Counted from the first letter of the stretch, positions 1 to 8,946 are shown. The stretch: 64,000 nt of DNA from Nocardia acidivorans NBRC 108247 (GCF_001625085.1 NZ_BDAW01000023.1:62001-126000); one strand, 5' to 3'. The notes: generated by a model from the sequence alone, not told the origin. Program-made: numbers and translations.

Positions 1-1
1 C

Positions 2-1018
2 GGCAGCGTGGTGCTGGCACTGCCGTTCATCGGGGCGATCTGGCAGATCTACGTGCTGATCGCGGTACTGCAAACCGCCTCCGCGGCATTCACTCCCACC
101 TACCAGGCGGTCATCCCGGACATCCTGCCCGATGAGCACGAGTACACCCGCGCACTGTCCGCCGCCCAGCTCGCGGCGACGATGGAGACCCTGCTGAGCC
201 CCATGCTGGCCGCCGCCGCACTCCTGGTGATCAGCTTCCACTGGCTGTTCGTCGGCACCGCAATCGGATTCGTGTTCTCCGCCGCCCTGGTCCTGGCCAC
301 TCGCATTCCGAATGCGGGTGCGACCGCCCGCGGCAGCTTCCGCGATCGGATCACCGTCGGCATGCGGATCTTCGCCGCGACCCCTCGTCTGCGCGGCCTG
401 CTCGGCCTGAATCTCGTTGTCGCGGCGGCCGGTTCGGTCATCATGGTCAATACCGTGAACTATGTGCGCGATACCCTCGGCGGCACTCAGACAGGCGTGG
501 CAATGCTGCTGGCGGCCAATGGATTCGGCACCATGCTCGTGGCCCTGACACTCCCCCGCGTGCTGGATCGCGGCGATGCCCGCCCGGTCATGCTGACCGG
601 CGCGGCCACGCTTCTCACCGGGCTCGCCGCCGCCATCGCGCTCTCCACCGCCGATTCCGGCGCATGGCGTTGGGCCGCGGCACCGCTGGTGTGGGCGATC
701 GTGGGGGCGGGCACCGCCGCCATTCTGACCCCGACCGGGCAGCTGCTACGCCGTTCGGCCGAGCCCGCCGACCGCCCGGCCCTCTTCGCCGCCCAGTTCT
801 CGCTCTCACACCTGGCGTGGTTGCTCACCTATCCGATCGCCGGATGGCTGACCACCGCAACCGGATTCACCATCACCTGGGTGACCCTGGCGATCATCGC
901 GGCCGCGGGCGTCACCGCGGCGGTGCGCCTGTGGCCCCGCGACGACGCCGAGATCATCGACGCCGCAGACCGTTTCGGGACCACCCGGGGCACACCGCGC
1001 TCCACCGCGGCCGCGTGA
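2..1018 (+). CDS. MFS family exporter, C-terminal part (5' end outside window)
   Basis: The frame is open at the first base, so this is the tail of a longer gene. The roughly 336 visible residues form several hydrophobic helices separated by short basic loops, as in major facilitator superfamily permeases. The stretch 'TPTYQAVIPDILPDEH' near the visible start resembles the loop of the EntS/MFS_3 exporter group ('PxxqAllPdlvp'), which suggests drug, siderophore or metabolite export from the inner membrane. The substrate cannot be told. It converges with the GDSL esterase with only 3 bp between the stop codons. Confidence 0.75.
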   Translation, partial: GSVVLALPFIGAIWQIYVLIAVLQTASAAFTPTYQAVIPDILPDEHEYTRALSAAQLAATMETLLSPMLAAAALLVISFHWLFVGTAIGFVFSAALVLATRIPNAGATARGSFRDRITVGMRIFAATPRLRGLLGLNLVVAAAGSVIMVNTVNYVRDTLGGTQTGVAMLLAANGFGTMLVALTLPRVLDRGDARPVMLTGAATLLTGLAAAIALSTADSGAWRWAAAPLVWAIVGAGTAAILTPTGQLLRRSAEPADRPALFAAQFSLSHLAWLLTYPIAGWLTTATGFTITWVTLAIIAAAGVTAAVRLWPRDDAEIIDAADRFGTTRGTPRSTAAA

Positions 1019-1021
1019 GGC

Positions 1022-1864
1022 TCAGCTGCCGAAGCTACCGGTGGGAATCCCGCCACCCCCATTGCCGAGCGCACCGAGCACCTGAATCGACATCGCTTCC
1101 TGCCCGAAGTGATTCGGGTGCACGGTGCGCCCGTCGCTACCCGGCTCCACCCGTACACCGTTGATCCAGCGCAGGGCGGGATCCTGGCAGATGTCATGCC
1201 CGGTGGTGGCGGCCTGGGTGTCGACATAGCCGACCCGGTCACCGGTATGGGACTTCAGCATGCTGTTGAGCCCCGCGACCACCGTGTCGCGCGCCCACGC
1301 CAGATCAGCCGGATCGAACGGTTGCGTTGCCGCACAGCTGGATTCATTGTCCGGAACGATCTTCGGATACCCGACCAGCAGTACCCGCGCCTTGGGCGCC
1401 CGCGAGCGAATGGCATCGACCAGCGCCCCCACATTGGCGGACGTCTTCGCCAGGCGATCGGCCATATCGGTGTACCGGTTCCGGCACCCCGCCCCATTGG
1501 ACCCCGGAATGACCACGCAGCTGCGCACGATATCGCTGAAACCGATGTCATTGCCGCCGATGCCGAGCGTCACCACCGCCGTGGTCGCCGTAATCGAAGA
1601 CAGCTGGTTCGCACTGACATCCGAGGTCTTCGCACCGCCGCAGGTGACATCGGTGAGGGTGTAACCCCGCTGTCCGGCCACCAGATGCGCGTAATTGTGA
1701 TCGGACCGATCACACCCTTGATCGATGATGGTCGGAATCCCGACCCCCGCCGCATACGAATCACCCAGCGCCACATACTGTTCCCCCGCCGCATTCGCGG
1801 GCGCGACGCCGACTGTCGCCGCCGCGGTGACCGCCAGTACCGGCAAGCAGTGCTTCAACTTCAC
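1022..1864 (-). CDS. Secreted SGNH/GDSL-family lipase/esterase
   Basis: A 280-residue exported ester hydrolase. The GTG at 1864 is chosen as start because GAGGAG lies 7 bases upstream and it places a clean signal peptide at the N terminus (basic KLKH, hydrophobic core, cleavage after PANA near residue 25). The upstream extension of the frame is not signal-like. SGNH blocks are visible: GDSYAAG with the nucleophile Ser36, GGNDIGF with the oxyanion Gly/Asn, and HPNHFGQ near the C terminus supplying the catalytic His. Several cysteines suggest disulfides in the exported protein. Such enzymes in mycolic-acid bacteria act on lipids or esters outside the cell; the true substrate is unknown. Confidence 0.85.
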   Translation of the reverse strand: MKLKHCLPVLAVTAAATVGVAPANAAGEQYVALGDSYAAGVGIPTIIDQGCDRSDHNYAHLVAGQRGYTLTDVTCGGAKTSDVSANQLSSITATTAVVTLGIGGNDIGFSDIVRSCVVIPGSNGAGCRNRYTDMADRLAKTSANVGALVDAIRSRAPKARVLLVGYPKIVPDNESSCAATQPFDPADLAWARDTVVAGLNSMLKSHTGDRVGYVDTQAATTGHDICQDPALRWINGVRVEPGSDGRTVHPNHFGQEAMSIQVLGALGNGGGGIPTGSFGS

Positions 1865-1969
1865 GAACGACTCCTCATCCTCTGAACCCGCCCAGCAATC
1901 GGGCATCGTGGTCAGGATCACATTCGCGACCCGAACGGCGCAAGGGTTGTGAAAAGTCATCTTTTATGA

Positions 1970-1981
1970 TCGTCCGGACGA
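1970..1981. promoter_or_regulatory. Perfect 12-bp palindrome between GDSL esterase and glnA4-like gene
   Basis: TCGTCCGGACGA is its own reverse complement. It sits in the roughly 200-bp divergent region between the esterase and the glutamine-synthetase-like operon, 86 bp before the latter's ATG, so it could be an operator. No regulator gene is adjacent. Confidence 0.3.
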
Positions 1982-2066
1982 CACACGCTGATCTCCTCGC
2001 GGATTCGGGCACGGTGAGCCATCGCGTCGCTTAGCGTGAGGCAGTTGATGTCGAGAGGGGTCACTG

Positions 2067-3431
2067 ATGCGAGCCGGGATGCTGAGTGTTGCGGAGCTGG
2101 TGAGGCAGGTCGAGGCGGGGGTGATCGATACCGTACTGGTGGCCATGACCGATATGCAGGGGCGATTGCAGGGGAAGCGTTGTTCCGCACGATATTTCGT
2201 GGAGGAGGTGCTCGATCACGCTACCGAGGCGTGCGATTATCTGCTGGCGGTGGATGTGGATATGAGCACCGTGGACGGGTATGCCATGTCCTCGTGGGAG
2301 ACTGGGTACGGGGATTTCGTGCTGCGGCCGGATCTGTCGACGTTGCGGTTGGTGCCGTGGTGGCCGGGGACCGCGCTGGCGCTCTGCGATGTGGAGCAGG
2401 CGGATTCGGGTGGGCAGCCGGTCGCGCCGTCGCCGCGGCAGATATTGCGGGCGCAGCTGGATCGGCTGGCCGAGCACGGGTTGCGGGCCTATGTCGGGAC
2501 CGAGCTCGAATTCCTGGTCTTCGACGACAGTTACGAGGCGGCGTTCCGGGACGGGTATCGGGAGCTGACGCCCGCCAATCAATACAATGTGGACTACTCG
2601 ATGCTGGGCACCTCCCGGATCGAACCGCTGCTGCGGCGCATTCGCAATGAAATGTCCGGGGCCGGAATGTATGTCGAATCCGCCAAGGGCGAATGCAATC
2701 CCGGACAGCATGAGATCGCCTTCAAATACGATGAGGCGCTGATCACCTGCGACAACCACAGCATCTACAAGACCGGGGCCAAGGAGATCGCCGCGCAGGA
2801 GGGGCGCAGCATCACCTTCATGGCTAAATACAATGAGCGTGAGGGGAATTCGTGTCACATTCACCTCAGTCTGCGCAATATGGAGGGGCAGCCGGTCTTC
2901 GCAGGTGAGGACGCCGACGGCGGATCGGCGCTCATGCGGCACTTCCTGGCGGGGCAGTTGGACTGCCTGCCGGAGTTCACCTATCTGCTCGCACCGAATA
3001 TCAACTCCTACAAGCGCTTTCAGGCGGGCAGTTTCGCACCGACGGCGGTGGCGTGGGGCCGGGACAATCGCACCTGTGCGCTACGCGTGGTCGGGCACGG
3101 CCCCTCACTGCGGTTCGAGAATCGGGTACCGGGCGGGGATGTGAATCCCTATCTCGCCGTGGCGGCCACCATCGCGGCCGGATTGCACGGGCTCGAACAG
3201 CAACTGCCGCTGGAGCCGGAGTTCCACGGCAATGCCTACCGGTCGCAGCGACCGCGGGTTCCGCATACGCTGCGGGATGCGGCGCACCTGTTCGGTGAGA
3301 GCAAGGTCGCGCGGCGGGCGTTCGGTGAGGAAGTGGTGCGGCACTACCGGAATGCGGCCCAGGTCGAACTCGACGCCTTCGACGCCGCGGTGACCGATTG
3401 GGAGCGGGTGCGTGGTTTCGAACGACTCTGA
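2067..3431 (+). CDS. glnA4: Glutamine synthetase-like gamma-glutamyl-amine ligase (GlnA4 type)
   Basis: A 454-residue member of the glutamine synthetase superfamily, shorter and more divergent than housekeeping GlnA. It keeps catalytic-domain signatures: the metal-binding GTELEFLVF (about residues 145-153), ESAKGECNPGQHEI, the EGNSCHIHLSL block and GGDVNPYLAVAA. Family members outside true GlnA often join glutamate to amines (PuuA, GlnA3/GlnA4 of Streptomyces). The context supports this: the next genes encode a gamma-glutamyl hydrolase-type amidotransferase, an aldehyde dehydrogenase and an SDR, as in the Puu polyamine route. The gene order equals M. tuberculosis Rv2860c-Rv2857c. ATG at 2067 follows GAGAGGGG; ATG at 2079 is a possible alternative. 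The actual amine is not shown by the sequence. Confidence 0.85.
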   Translation: MRAGMLSVAELVRQVEAGVIDTVLVAMTDMQGRLQGKRCSARYFVEEVLDHATEACDYLLAVDVDMSTVDGYAMSSWETGYGDFVLRPDLSTLRLVPWWPGTALALCDVEQADSGGQPVAPSPRQILRAQLDRLAEHGLRAYVGTELEFLVFDDSYEAAFRDGYRELTPANQYNVDYSMLGTSRIEPLLRRIRNEMSGAGMYVESAKGECNPGQHEIAFKYDEALITCDNHSIYKTGAKEIAAQEGRSITFMAKYNEREGNSCHIHLSLRNMEGQPVFAGEDADGGSALMRHFLAGQLDCLPEFTYLLAPNINSYKRFQAGSFAPTAVAWGRDNRTCALRVVGHGPSLRFENRVPGGDVNPYLAVAATIAAGLHGLEQQLPLEPEFHGNAYRSQRPRVPHTLRDAAHLFGESKVARRAFGEEVVRHYRNAAQVELDAFDAAVTDWERVRGFERL

Positions 3432-4215
3432 GGGGCCGCGCGCGCACGCTGTGGGACCGCCGCACCGGGATTCGGCGGAAATGGGAGCCGGGGGAACCAA
3501 GCGGCCACTGATCGGGCTGCCGACCTACGCCGAGCGGACGCGGTTCGGACATTGGGAGGTGGACAGCGCGGTGCTGTCGCGCACCTATATCGATATGGTC
3601 GTGCGCGCGGGCGGTATCCCGGTCCTGTTGCCCCCCATCGGAACTCCGCGTCCGGAGCTGCTGGAGCGGTTGGACGGCCTGGCGCTGACCGGCGGGGCCG
3701 ATATCGATCCGGCGCGCTACGCCGCCGAGGCGGATCCGGCGACCCGCGGGCTCCGCCCGGACCGGGACGAATCCGAATTCGGCTTGTTCGAACTGGCCCG
3801 GGCCGCGGATATGCCGGTGCTGGCCATCTGCCGCGGTCTGCAACTGGTGAATGTCGCCCTCGGCGGCACCCTGGTGCAACACCTGCCGGATGTGCTCGGG
3901 CACACCGATCATGCCCGGACCCCGGGCGTCTTCGGGGTCACCACGGTACGCACCGTGCCCGGCAGCCGGGTGGCCGCGATAGCCGGACCCGAGGTGAGGG
4001 TGCACTGCCATCACCACCAGGCGATCGAGGTGCTCGCCCCGGGCCTCACCGCCACCGCGCACGCCCCGGACGGCACCATCGAGGCCGCGGAGTCGACCGG
4101 CGGGCCGTTCCTGGTCGGCGTGCAATGGCATCCGGAGGAGAACTCCACCGATGACCGTCTCATGCGGGCATTGGTCGAACAGGCGACAATCCATGGAAGG
4201 GAGCGCACTCGGTGA
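3412..4215 (+). CDS. Class I glutamine amidotransferase / gamma-glutamyl-amine hydrolase (PuuD-like)
   Basis: A 267-residue class I amidotransferase-fold hydrolase of the PuuD group, expected to cleave gamma-glutamyl amides such as gamma-glutamyl-GABA. The nucleophile elbow is AICRGLQLVN (Cys), and the partner His and Glu lie in VQWHPEEN near the C terminus. The fold begins at KRPLIGLPTY. The GTG at 3412 overlaps the upstream gene by 20 bp; the ATG at 3481, just before MGAGGTKRPLIG, fits the family better and may be the real start. The 3' end overlaps aldC in a GTGA, so the two are likely translationally coupled. Orthologue by position of Rv2859c. Confidence 0.85.
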   Translation: MVSNDSEGPRAHAVGPPHRDSAEMGAGGTKRPLIGLPTYAERTRFGHWEVDSAVLSRTYIDMVVRAGGIPVLLPPIGTPRPELLERLDGLALTGGADIDPARYAAEADPATRGLRPDRDESEFGLFELARAADMPVLAICRGLQLVNVALGGTLVQHLPDVLGHTDHARTPGVFGVTTVRTVPGSRVAAIAGPEVRVHCHHHQAIEVLAPGLTATAHAPDGTIEAAESTGGPFLVGVQWHPEENSTDDRLMRALVEQATIHGRERTR

Positions 4216-5576
4216 CAATGACCCAGGTCGTCAACCCCGCGACCGAAAAGGTCGAGGCCACAGTCGAATTGGCGGATGCGGCGGCAACGGACGCAGCCAT
4301 CGATCGCGCCCGGCGGGCACTGCCGGGCTGGCGCGCGATGGCACCCGGCGACCGGGCGCGGCTGCTGCGCCGATTCGCCGAGGCCGTCGACGCCGATCTG
4401 GAGCATCTCGCCCAGCTCGAGGTGCGCAATGCGGGCCACACCATCGGCAATGCCCGCTGGGAGGCGGGCAATGTGCGCGATGTGCTGCACTACAGCGCCG
4501 GACTGCCGGAACGCCTGCTGGGCCATCAGATTCCGGTGGCGGGCGGGGTGGACATCACCTTCCACGAACCGCTCGGCGTCGTGGGAATCATTGTGCCGTG
4601 GAACTTTCCGATGCCGATCGCGGCATGGGGCTTCGGCCCGGCGCTGGCGGCGGGCAATACCGTGGTGCTCAAACCGGCGGAGCTGACCCCGCTGACGGCC
4701 ATCCGCCTCGGCGAGCTGGCATTACAGGCGGGGTTGCCGGAGCACGTCTTTCAGGTGATTCCGGGCAAGGGTTCGGTGGTGGGCGCGCGCTTCGTCACCC
4801 ATCCGGCGGTGCGCAAAGTGGTGTTCACCGGCTCCACCGAGGTGGGGCGCGGCATCATGGCCGGATGCGCCGACCAGGTCAAGCGGGTCACCCTCGAATT
4901 GGGCGGTAAGAGCGCCAATATCATCTTCGCCGACTCCGATCTGGCCAAGGCCGCCGCCACCGCGCCCTACGGCGTCTTCGACAATGCCGGGCAGGACTGC
5001 TGCGCACGCTCGCGAATTCTGGTGCAGCGCAGTGTTTTCGACAAGTTCCTGGAGTTGCTGGAACCGGCCGTGCAGGGCGTGCGGGTGGGCGATCCCGCCG
5101 ATGAGGCCACCGAGATGGGTCCGCTCATCTCGGCCGCGCACCGTGAGCGGGTCGCCGGATTCCTGGAGCCCTCGACCAAGGTGGCCTTCACCGGGACCCG
5201 CATCGACGGACCCGGATTCTGGTTCCCGCCAACGGTGGTGCTGCCGTCGGGACCGCAGGATCGCATCCTCACCGAGGAGGTCTTCGGCCCGGTGGTGGCG
5301 GTGCTCCCCTTCGACGACGAGGCGGACGCGCTGCGCATTGCCAATGACTCCGAGTACGGTCTGTCGGGCTCGATCTGGACCTCCGATGTCGGCCGGGCGC
5401 TGCGCGTCGCGCGCGGGGTCGAGGCCGGGAATCTGTCGGTGAATTCGCACTCCTCCGTGCGGTATTGGACGCCGTTCGGCGGTTTCAAACAATCCGGTCT
5501 GGGTCGTGAGCTCGGACCGGACGCGGCCCGCGCCTTCACCGAGACCAAGAACGTCTTCATCGCCACCGACAATTAA
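4212..5576 (+). CDS. aldC: NAD(P)-dependent aldehyde dehydrogenase (AldC-like)
   Basis: A 454-residue aldehyde dehydrogenase that should oxidise an aldehyde, possibly a gamma-glutamyl-aminoaldehyde, to its acid. Visible motifs are the cofactor strand and loop VPWNFPMP, FTGSTEVGRGI, the general-base block LELGGKSANII (Glu) and the catalytic FDNAGQDCCAR, in which the first Cys of the pair aligns with the nucleophile. TEEVFGPVVAV and the C-terminal PFGGFKQSGLGRELG are also typical. The GTG start lies in a GTGA overlap with the amidotransferase stop. It corresponds by position to M. tuberculosis Rv2858c (aldC). Confidence 0.88.
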   Translation: MTMTQVVNPATEKVEATVELADAAATDAAIDRARRALPGWRAMAPGDRARLLRRFAEAVDADLEHLAQLEVRNAGHTIGNARWEAGNVRDVLHYSAGLPERLLGHQIPVAGGVDITFHEPLGVVGIIVPWNFPMPIAAWGFGPALAAGNTVVLKPAELTPLTAIRLGELALQAGLPEHVFQVIPGKGSVVGARFVTHPAVRKVVFTGSTEVGRGIMAGCADQVKRVTLELGGKSANIIFADSDLAKAAATAPYGVFDNAGQDCCARSRILVQRSVFDKFLELLEPAVQGVRVGDPADEATEMGPLISAAHRERVAGFLEPSTKVAFTGTRIDGPGFWFPPTVVLPSGPQDRILTEEVFGPVVAVLPFDDEADALRIANDSEYGLSGSIWTSDVGRALRVARGVEAGNLSVNSHSSVRYWTPFGGFKQSGLGRELGPDAARAFTETKNVFIATDN

Positions 5577-5585
5577 GGAGATACG

Positions 5586-6350
5586 TTGCAGCGCTTACAG
5601 GATCGAGTCGCGGTCGTCACCGGCGGCGGCAGTGGCATCGGACTCGCCACCGCCAAGCGTTTCGCCCAGGAGGGCGCGAAAGTCGTGGTGGCCGATATCG
5701 ACGCCACCTCCGGCGAGGCCGCCGCGGCCGAGGTCGGCGGACTGTATGTGAAGGTCGATGTCACCGACGAGGAGCAGGTGCGCGCGCTCTTCCAGACCGC
5801 GGTGGACACCTACGGCGGTCTCGATATCGCCTTCAACAACGCGGGAATCTCACCGCCGGAGGATGATTCGATTCTCACCACCGGGCTGGACGCCTGGCGG
5901 CGGGTGCAGGAGGTCAATCTGACCTCGGTGTACCTGTGCAGTAAGTACGCGATCGAGCATATGCTCGTGCGCGGTAAGGGTTCGGTCATCAATACCGCGT
6001 CGTTCGTCGCGGTGATGGGCGCGGCGACCTCGCAGATCTCCTACACCGCGTCCAAGGGCGGTGTGCTGTCGATGAGCCGTGAACTCGGAGTTCAGTTCGC
6101 CCGCCAGGGCATCCGGGTCAACGCCCTGTGTCCCGGTCCGGTGAACACCCCGCTGTTGCAGGAGCTGTTCGCCAAGGATCCCGAGCGTGCCGCCCGTCGC
6201 CTGGTGCATATCCCGACGGGCCGCTTCGCCGAACCGGAGGAGATCGCCGCGGCCGTCGCCTTCCTGGCCAGCGACGATTCCTCCTTCATCACCGCCTCGC
6301 AGTTCCTGGTCGACGGTGGCATCTCCGGGGCGTATGTGACCCCGCTGTAA
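5586..6350 (+). CDS. Short-chain dehydrogenase/reductase, last gene of the gamma-glutamyl-amine operon
   Basis: A 254-residue classical SDR. It has the cofactor loop TGGGSGIGLA, the NNAG motif, the catalytic YTASKGG (YxxxK) and the C-terminal GGISGAYVTPL. The TTG at 5586 is the start because it follows AAGGAG at a proper distance and begins directly with the Rossmann strand; there is no better ATG. It lies 9 bp after aldC, so it is in the same operon and corresponds by position to Rv2857c. It likely acts on a 3-hydroxy/3-oxo intermediate, but the substrate is not visible. Its stop is 4 bp from the stop of the convergent permease. Confidence 0.85.
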   Translation: MQRLQDRVAVVTGGGSGIGLATAKRFAQEGAKVVVADIDATSGEAAAAEVGGLYVKVDVTDEEQVRALFQTAVDTYGGLDIAFNNAGISPPEDDSILTTGLDAWRRVQEVNLTSVYLCSKYAIEHMLVRGKGSVINTASFVAVMGAATSQISYTASKGGVLSMSRELGVQFARQGIRVNALCPGPVNTPLLQELFAKDPERAARRLVHIPTGRFAEPEEIAAAVAFLASDDSSFITASQFLVDGGISGAYVTPL

Positions 6351-6354
6351 GCAC

Positions 6355-7905
6355 TTACGCGCCGACGGGGGTTTCGGCCCCCGGCGGCTCGCCCACATTC
6401 GGTTTGGGTCCGGTGAACCAGCGCCGCGCCGAGGCGAACCACCAGATCGCAATGGCCCCGACCACGCCGACCAGCGCGATGGGCGCGTAATTGACCGCGT
6501 TCCAGGTGAATTCGTCATTCCACGGATAGCCCCGATCATCCATCGGCAGGATGAACAGCAGGCTGATGAAGACGATCCAGAGCAGCGCGACGACCCCGAT
6601 CGGGCGATACCAGCGGCCGAGTTGCCAAGGGCCGGTATGGAATCGGCTGCCATTGAGCAGTCGCAGCAGAATCGGGATGCCGTAGGCGATATACAGTCCG
6701 ATGGTGGCGACCGAGGTCGCCGCGGCGTACGCGGTCGGCGCGTTCTCGGCGGGCACCAGCATCGACGGAATCAACAGGATGAACGCGAAGACCGAGACGA
6801 ACAGCACCGCGTTCACCGGAACCTTGCGCGCCGAGAGTTTGGACCACAGCGCCGAACCCGGCACCGCCCCATCGCGGGAGAACGCGAACAGCATGCGCGA
6901 GGCCGCGGTGACCGAGGCGTAGCCGCAGAACAATTGGGCGATGGCGGCGATGATCAGCAGCAGTCCGGACCAGAACGAGCTGAGTGAGTTCTCCAGAATA
7001 TAGATGACCGGATAGCCGCTGTTCTTGGTCGGATCCAGCGCGTCGTCGAGGTTCGGGATCGCGAAGGTCACCGCCATGATCAGCAGATAGCCGGCCACCG
7101 CCGAGACGATAATGGTGTTGATGATCCCCTTGGCCGCCATGCGCGAGGCGTCATGGGTCTCCTCGGACATATGCGCCGAGGCGTCATAGCCGGTGAAGGT
7201 GTACTGCGCGTGCAGCAGGCCGAGTAGGAAGCTGAAGGCCACTCCGCCGAATCCCACCGAGGAGTTGTCGACCGTCTGGGTGAAGACGAAGCTCACGCTC
7301 TGATGGTGGTCCGCGCCGATGCCCAGCACCAGAACGAAGATGGCCACACCGCCCACATGCCACCACGCCGAAATATTGTTGATGACCGCCGACAGATGCG
7401 GGCCGATGGCATTGAGCACCGCGTGCAGAATCAGAATGCCCGCGAATACCAGGAAGATTGCGGTGCGGTCGGTTCCGATGTCCCAGCCGATGACATTGAG
7501 CACCACGGTGGTGAAGATCGCCGCACCGTAATCGATCGCGGCGGTCACCGCGATCTGCCCGATCAGATTGAACCATCCGGTGAACCAGCCCCAGATGGGT
7601 CCGCCCAACTCCGAAGCCCACCAATACAATCCGCCGGAGGTCGGGTAGGCCGACGCCAATTCGGCCATGGCCATTCCCACGAAGAGCACCATGATCGAGA
7701 CCAGCGGCCATCCCCACGCCATGGTGATCGGCCCGCCATTGGCGAGCCCGATCCCATAACTCGCCAGGCCACCGGTCAGGATCGACACAATCGTGAAGCT
7801 GATGGCGAAGTTCGAGAATCCCGACCACGATCGGGCCAGTTCCTGTTTATAGCCGAGTTCGGCGAGCCGTCGTTCGTCATCGGATTGGGCCTGGGTCTCG
7901 CTCAT
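6355..7905 (-). CDS. APC superfamily amino acid / GABA-type permease
   Basis: A 516-residue inner-membrane protein with about twelve hydrophobic helices. The N-terminal region 'LGYKQELARSWSGFSNFAISF' and the following Gly-rich helix resemble the GabP/BAT1-like branch of the APC superfamily, which takes up GABA, choline, polyamine-related amines or amino acids by proton or sodium coupling. Facing the gamma-glutamyl-amine operon, it is a plausible importer of that pathway's substrate. It lies downstream of, and on the same strand as, the IclR regulator, with a hairpin in the 114-bp gap. Confidence 0.85.
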   Translation of the reverse strand: MSETQAQSDDERRLAELGYKQELARSWSGFSNFAISFTIVSILTGGLASYGIGLANGGPITMAWGWPLVSIMVLFVGMAMAELASAYPTSGGLYWWASELGGPIWGWFTGWFNLIGQIAVTAAIDYGAAIFTTVVLNVIGWDIGTDRTAIFLVFAGILILHAVLNAIGPHLSAVINNISAWWHVGGVAIFVLVLGIGADHHQSVSFVFTQTVDNSSVGFGGVAFSFLLGLLHAQYTFTGYDASAHMSEETHDASRMAAKGIINTIIVSAVAGYLLIMAVTFAIPNLDDALDPTKNSGYPVIYILENSLSSFWSGLLLIIAAIAQLFCGYASVTAASRMLFAFSRDGAVPGSALWSKLSARKVPVNAVLFVSVFAFILLIPSMLVPAENAPTAYAAATSVATIGLYIAYGIPILLRLLNGSRFHTGPWQLGRWYRPIGVVALLWIVFISLLFILPMDDRGYPWNDEFTWNAVNYAPIALVGVVGAIAIWWFASARRWFTGPKPNVGEPPGAETPVGA

Positions 7906-7921
7906 ACCAACTCCCGCGTGA

Positions 7922-7945
7922 AAACGCCGCCCTCACACGGCGTTT
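7922..7945 (-). terminator. 8-bp-stem hairpin between the IclR gene and the permease
   Basis: AAACGCCG and CGGCGTTT form a perfect 8-bp inverted repeat with an 8-base loop. Read on the minus strand the stem is followed by TTTT, so it could end IclR transcription or act as a leader hairpin for the permease, whose start is 17 bp further on. Confidence 0.4.
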
Positions 7946-8019
7946 GCCAGTGCCTCAGTGTGAAGTAAAGATGCGTCAACCACACCGCGAATGTGTAAAT
8001 CGACAGTTACCCGATACTG

Positions 8020-8766
8020 CTACCCGGCGGCGAACTTGGCGGCGATATCCCGTGCGGTCACCCGGGCGAGTTCGATGAAGAACGGGACGCGCTCGGGAAT
8101 CATGAGGGTGGTGGGGCCGCGCAGGCCCAGGGCGAAGCGGCAGCGGCCGTGCGGGTCCAGGATCGGCATACCGATGGTGCCGAAGCCGGGGTCCAGCTCC
8201 TCATCGTTGTAGGCGTAGCCGCGATCGCGGGTAATGGTCAGTTCGCGGCGCAGTTCGGCGGGTCCGTCGACGGAGCGTTCGGTGCCCTCTTCATAGGGGA
8301 GAGTGGCCAATTCGTCATCGGTGGCCTCGCTCCAGGCGAGCAGGGCCTTGCCCAGGGCGCTGGCGTGCAGCGGCAGGCGTACGCCCTGGAGTTCGTGGCC
8401 GTCGGTCTCGCGCCAGCGGCTGGTGCCGAGCAGGACCGCGTGGATACCGTGCCGGGTGGCCACCGAGGCGCTGGCGCCGGTGGTGTTGGCGAGCTGCTCC
8501 AGCGCGGGCTCGGCGAGGTAGATGCGGTGCTGGCGGTAGGCGATCTGCCCGTACTCGGCCAGCGCTCCGCCCATGCGGTAACGGCTGGATTCGGTGTCCT
8601 TCTCCAGGAATCCGGCCTGCACCAGTGCCGCGAGCAGGCGATGGGTGGTGCTCACGGCCAGGCCCTGTTGGCGGGCGATCTCCGAGACGCCGCGCTCCTC
8701 ACCGCCCCGGAAACAGTCCAGGACCGACAGGGCGCGGGCGACAGTCTGTACGCCGGATGCTTCCAC
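8020..8766 (-). CDS. IclR family transcriptional regulator
   Basis: A 248-residue IclR-type regulator. The N-terminal winged helix is visible as 'GVSEIARQQGLAVSTTHRLL' followed by a GFLEKD wing, and the C-terminal effector domain ends with 'GYAYNDEELDPGFGTIGMPI' and the usual ALGLRGP strand. It is divergent from the organosulfur operon (180 bp apart), and two copies of one palindrome lie between them. Autoregulation and control of that operon by a sulfur compound is therefore the best guess. Because the permease lies downstream on the same strand, control of amine uptake is the alternative. Confidence 0.85.
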   Translation of the reverse strand: MEASGVQTVARALSVLDCFRGGEERGVSEIARQQGLAVSTTHRLLAALVQAGFLEKDTESSRYRMGGALAEYGQIAYRQHRIYLAEPALEQLANTTGASASVATRHGIHAVLLGTSRWRETDGHELQGVRLPLHASALGKALLAWSEATDDELATLPYEEGTERSVDGPAELRRELTITRDRGYAYNDEELDPGFGTIGMPILDPHGRCRFALGLRGPTTLMIPERVPFFIELARVTARDIAAKFAAG

Positions 8767-8798
8767 GCCCCGACGCTAACACAGGTGCACCCGAGCAG

Positions 8799-8818
8799 TT
8801 TTCCGGTATTCGGAAAGG
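8799..8818. promoter_or_regulatory. Candidate IclR operator 1
   Basis: TTTCCG (8800-8805), five bases, then CGGAAA (8811-8816) form an inverted repeat 33 bp upstream of the IclR ATG. It shares its sequence pattern with the site at 8850-8870, and the two centres are about 52 bp apart, close to five helical turns. Confidence 0.55.
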
Positions 8819-8849
8819 ATTGCGATGCCTACCGAGGGTGATCTGTCAA

Positions 8850-8870
8850 GCTTTCCGATCCTTGGAAAGC
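8850..8870. promoter_or_regulatory. Candidate IclR operator 2
   Basis: GCTTTCC (8850-8856) and GGAAAGC (8864-8870) form a perfect 7-7-7 inverted repeat. It is 77 bp upstream of the first transporter gene and matches operator 1 in the CTTTCCG...GGAAAG pattern. Confidence 0.55.
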
Positions 8871-8946
8871 ATTACCTGGTCGTCGAACTCGTCGCTCCCT
8901 ACTGTCCGGAGGCATTGATCGACAATCCGGAACAGGAGTCTCCACG

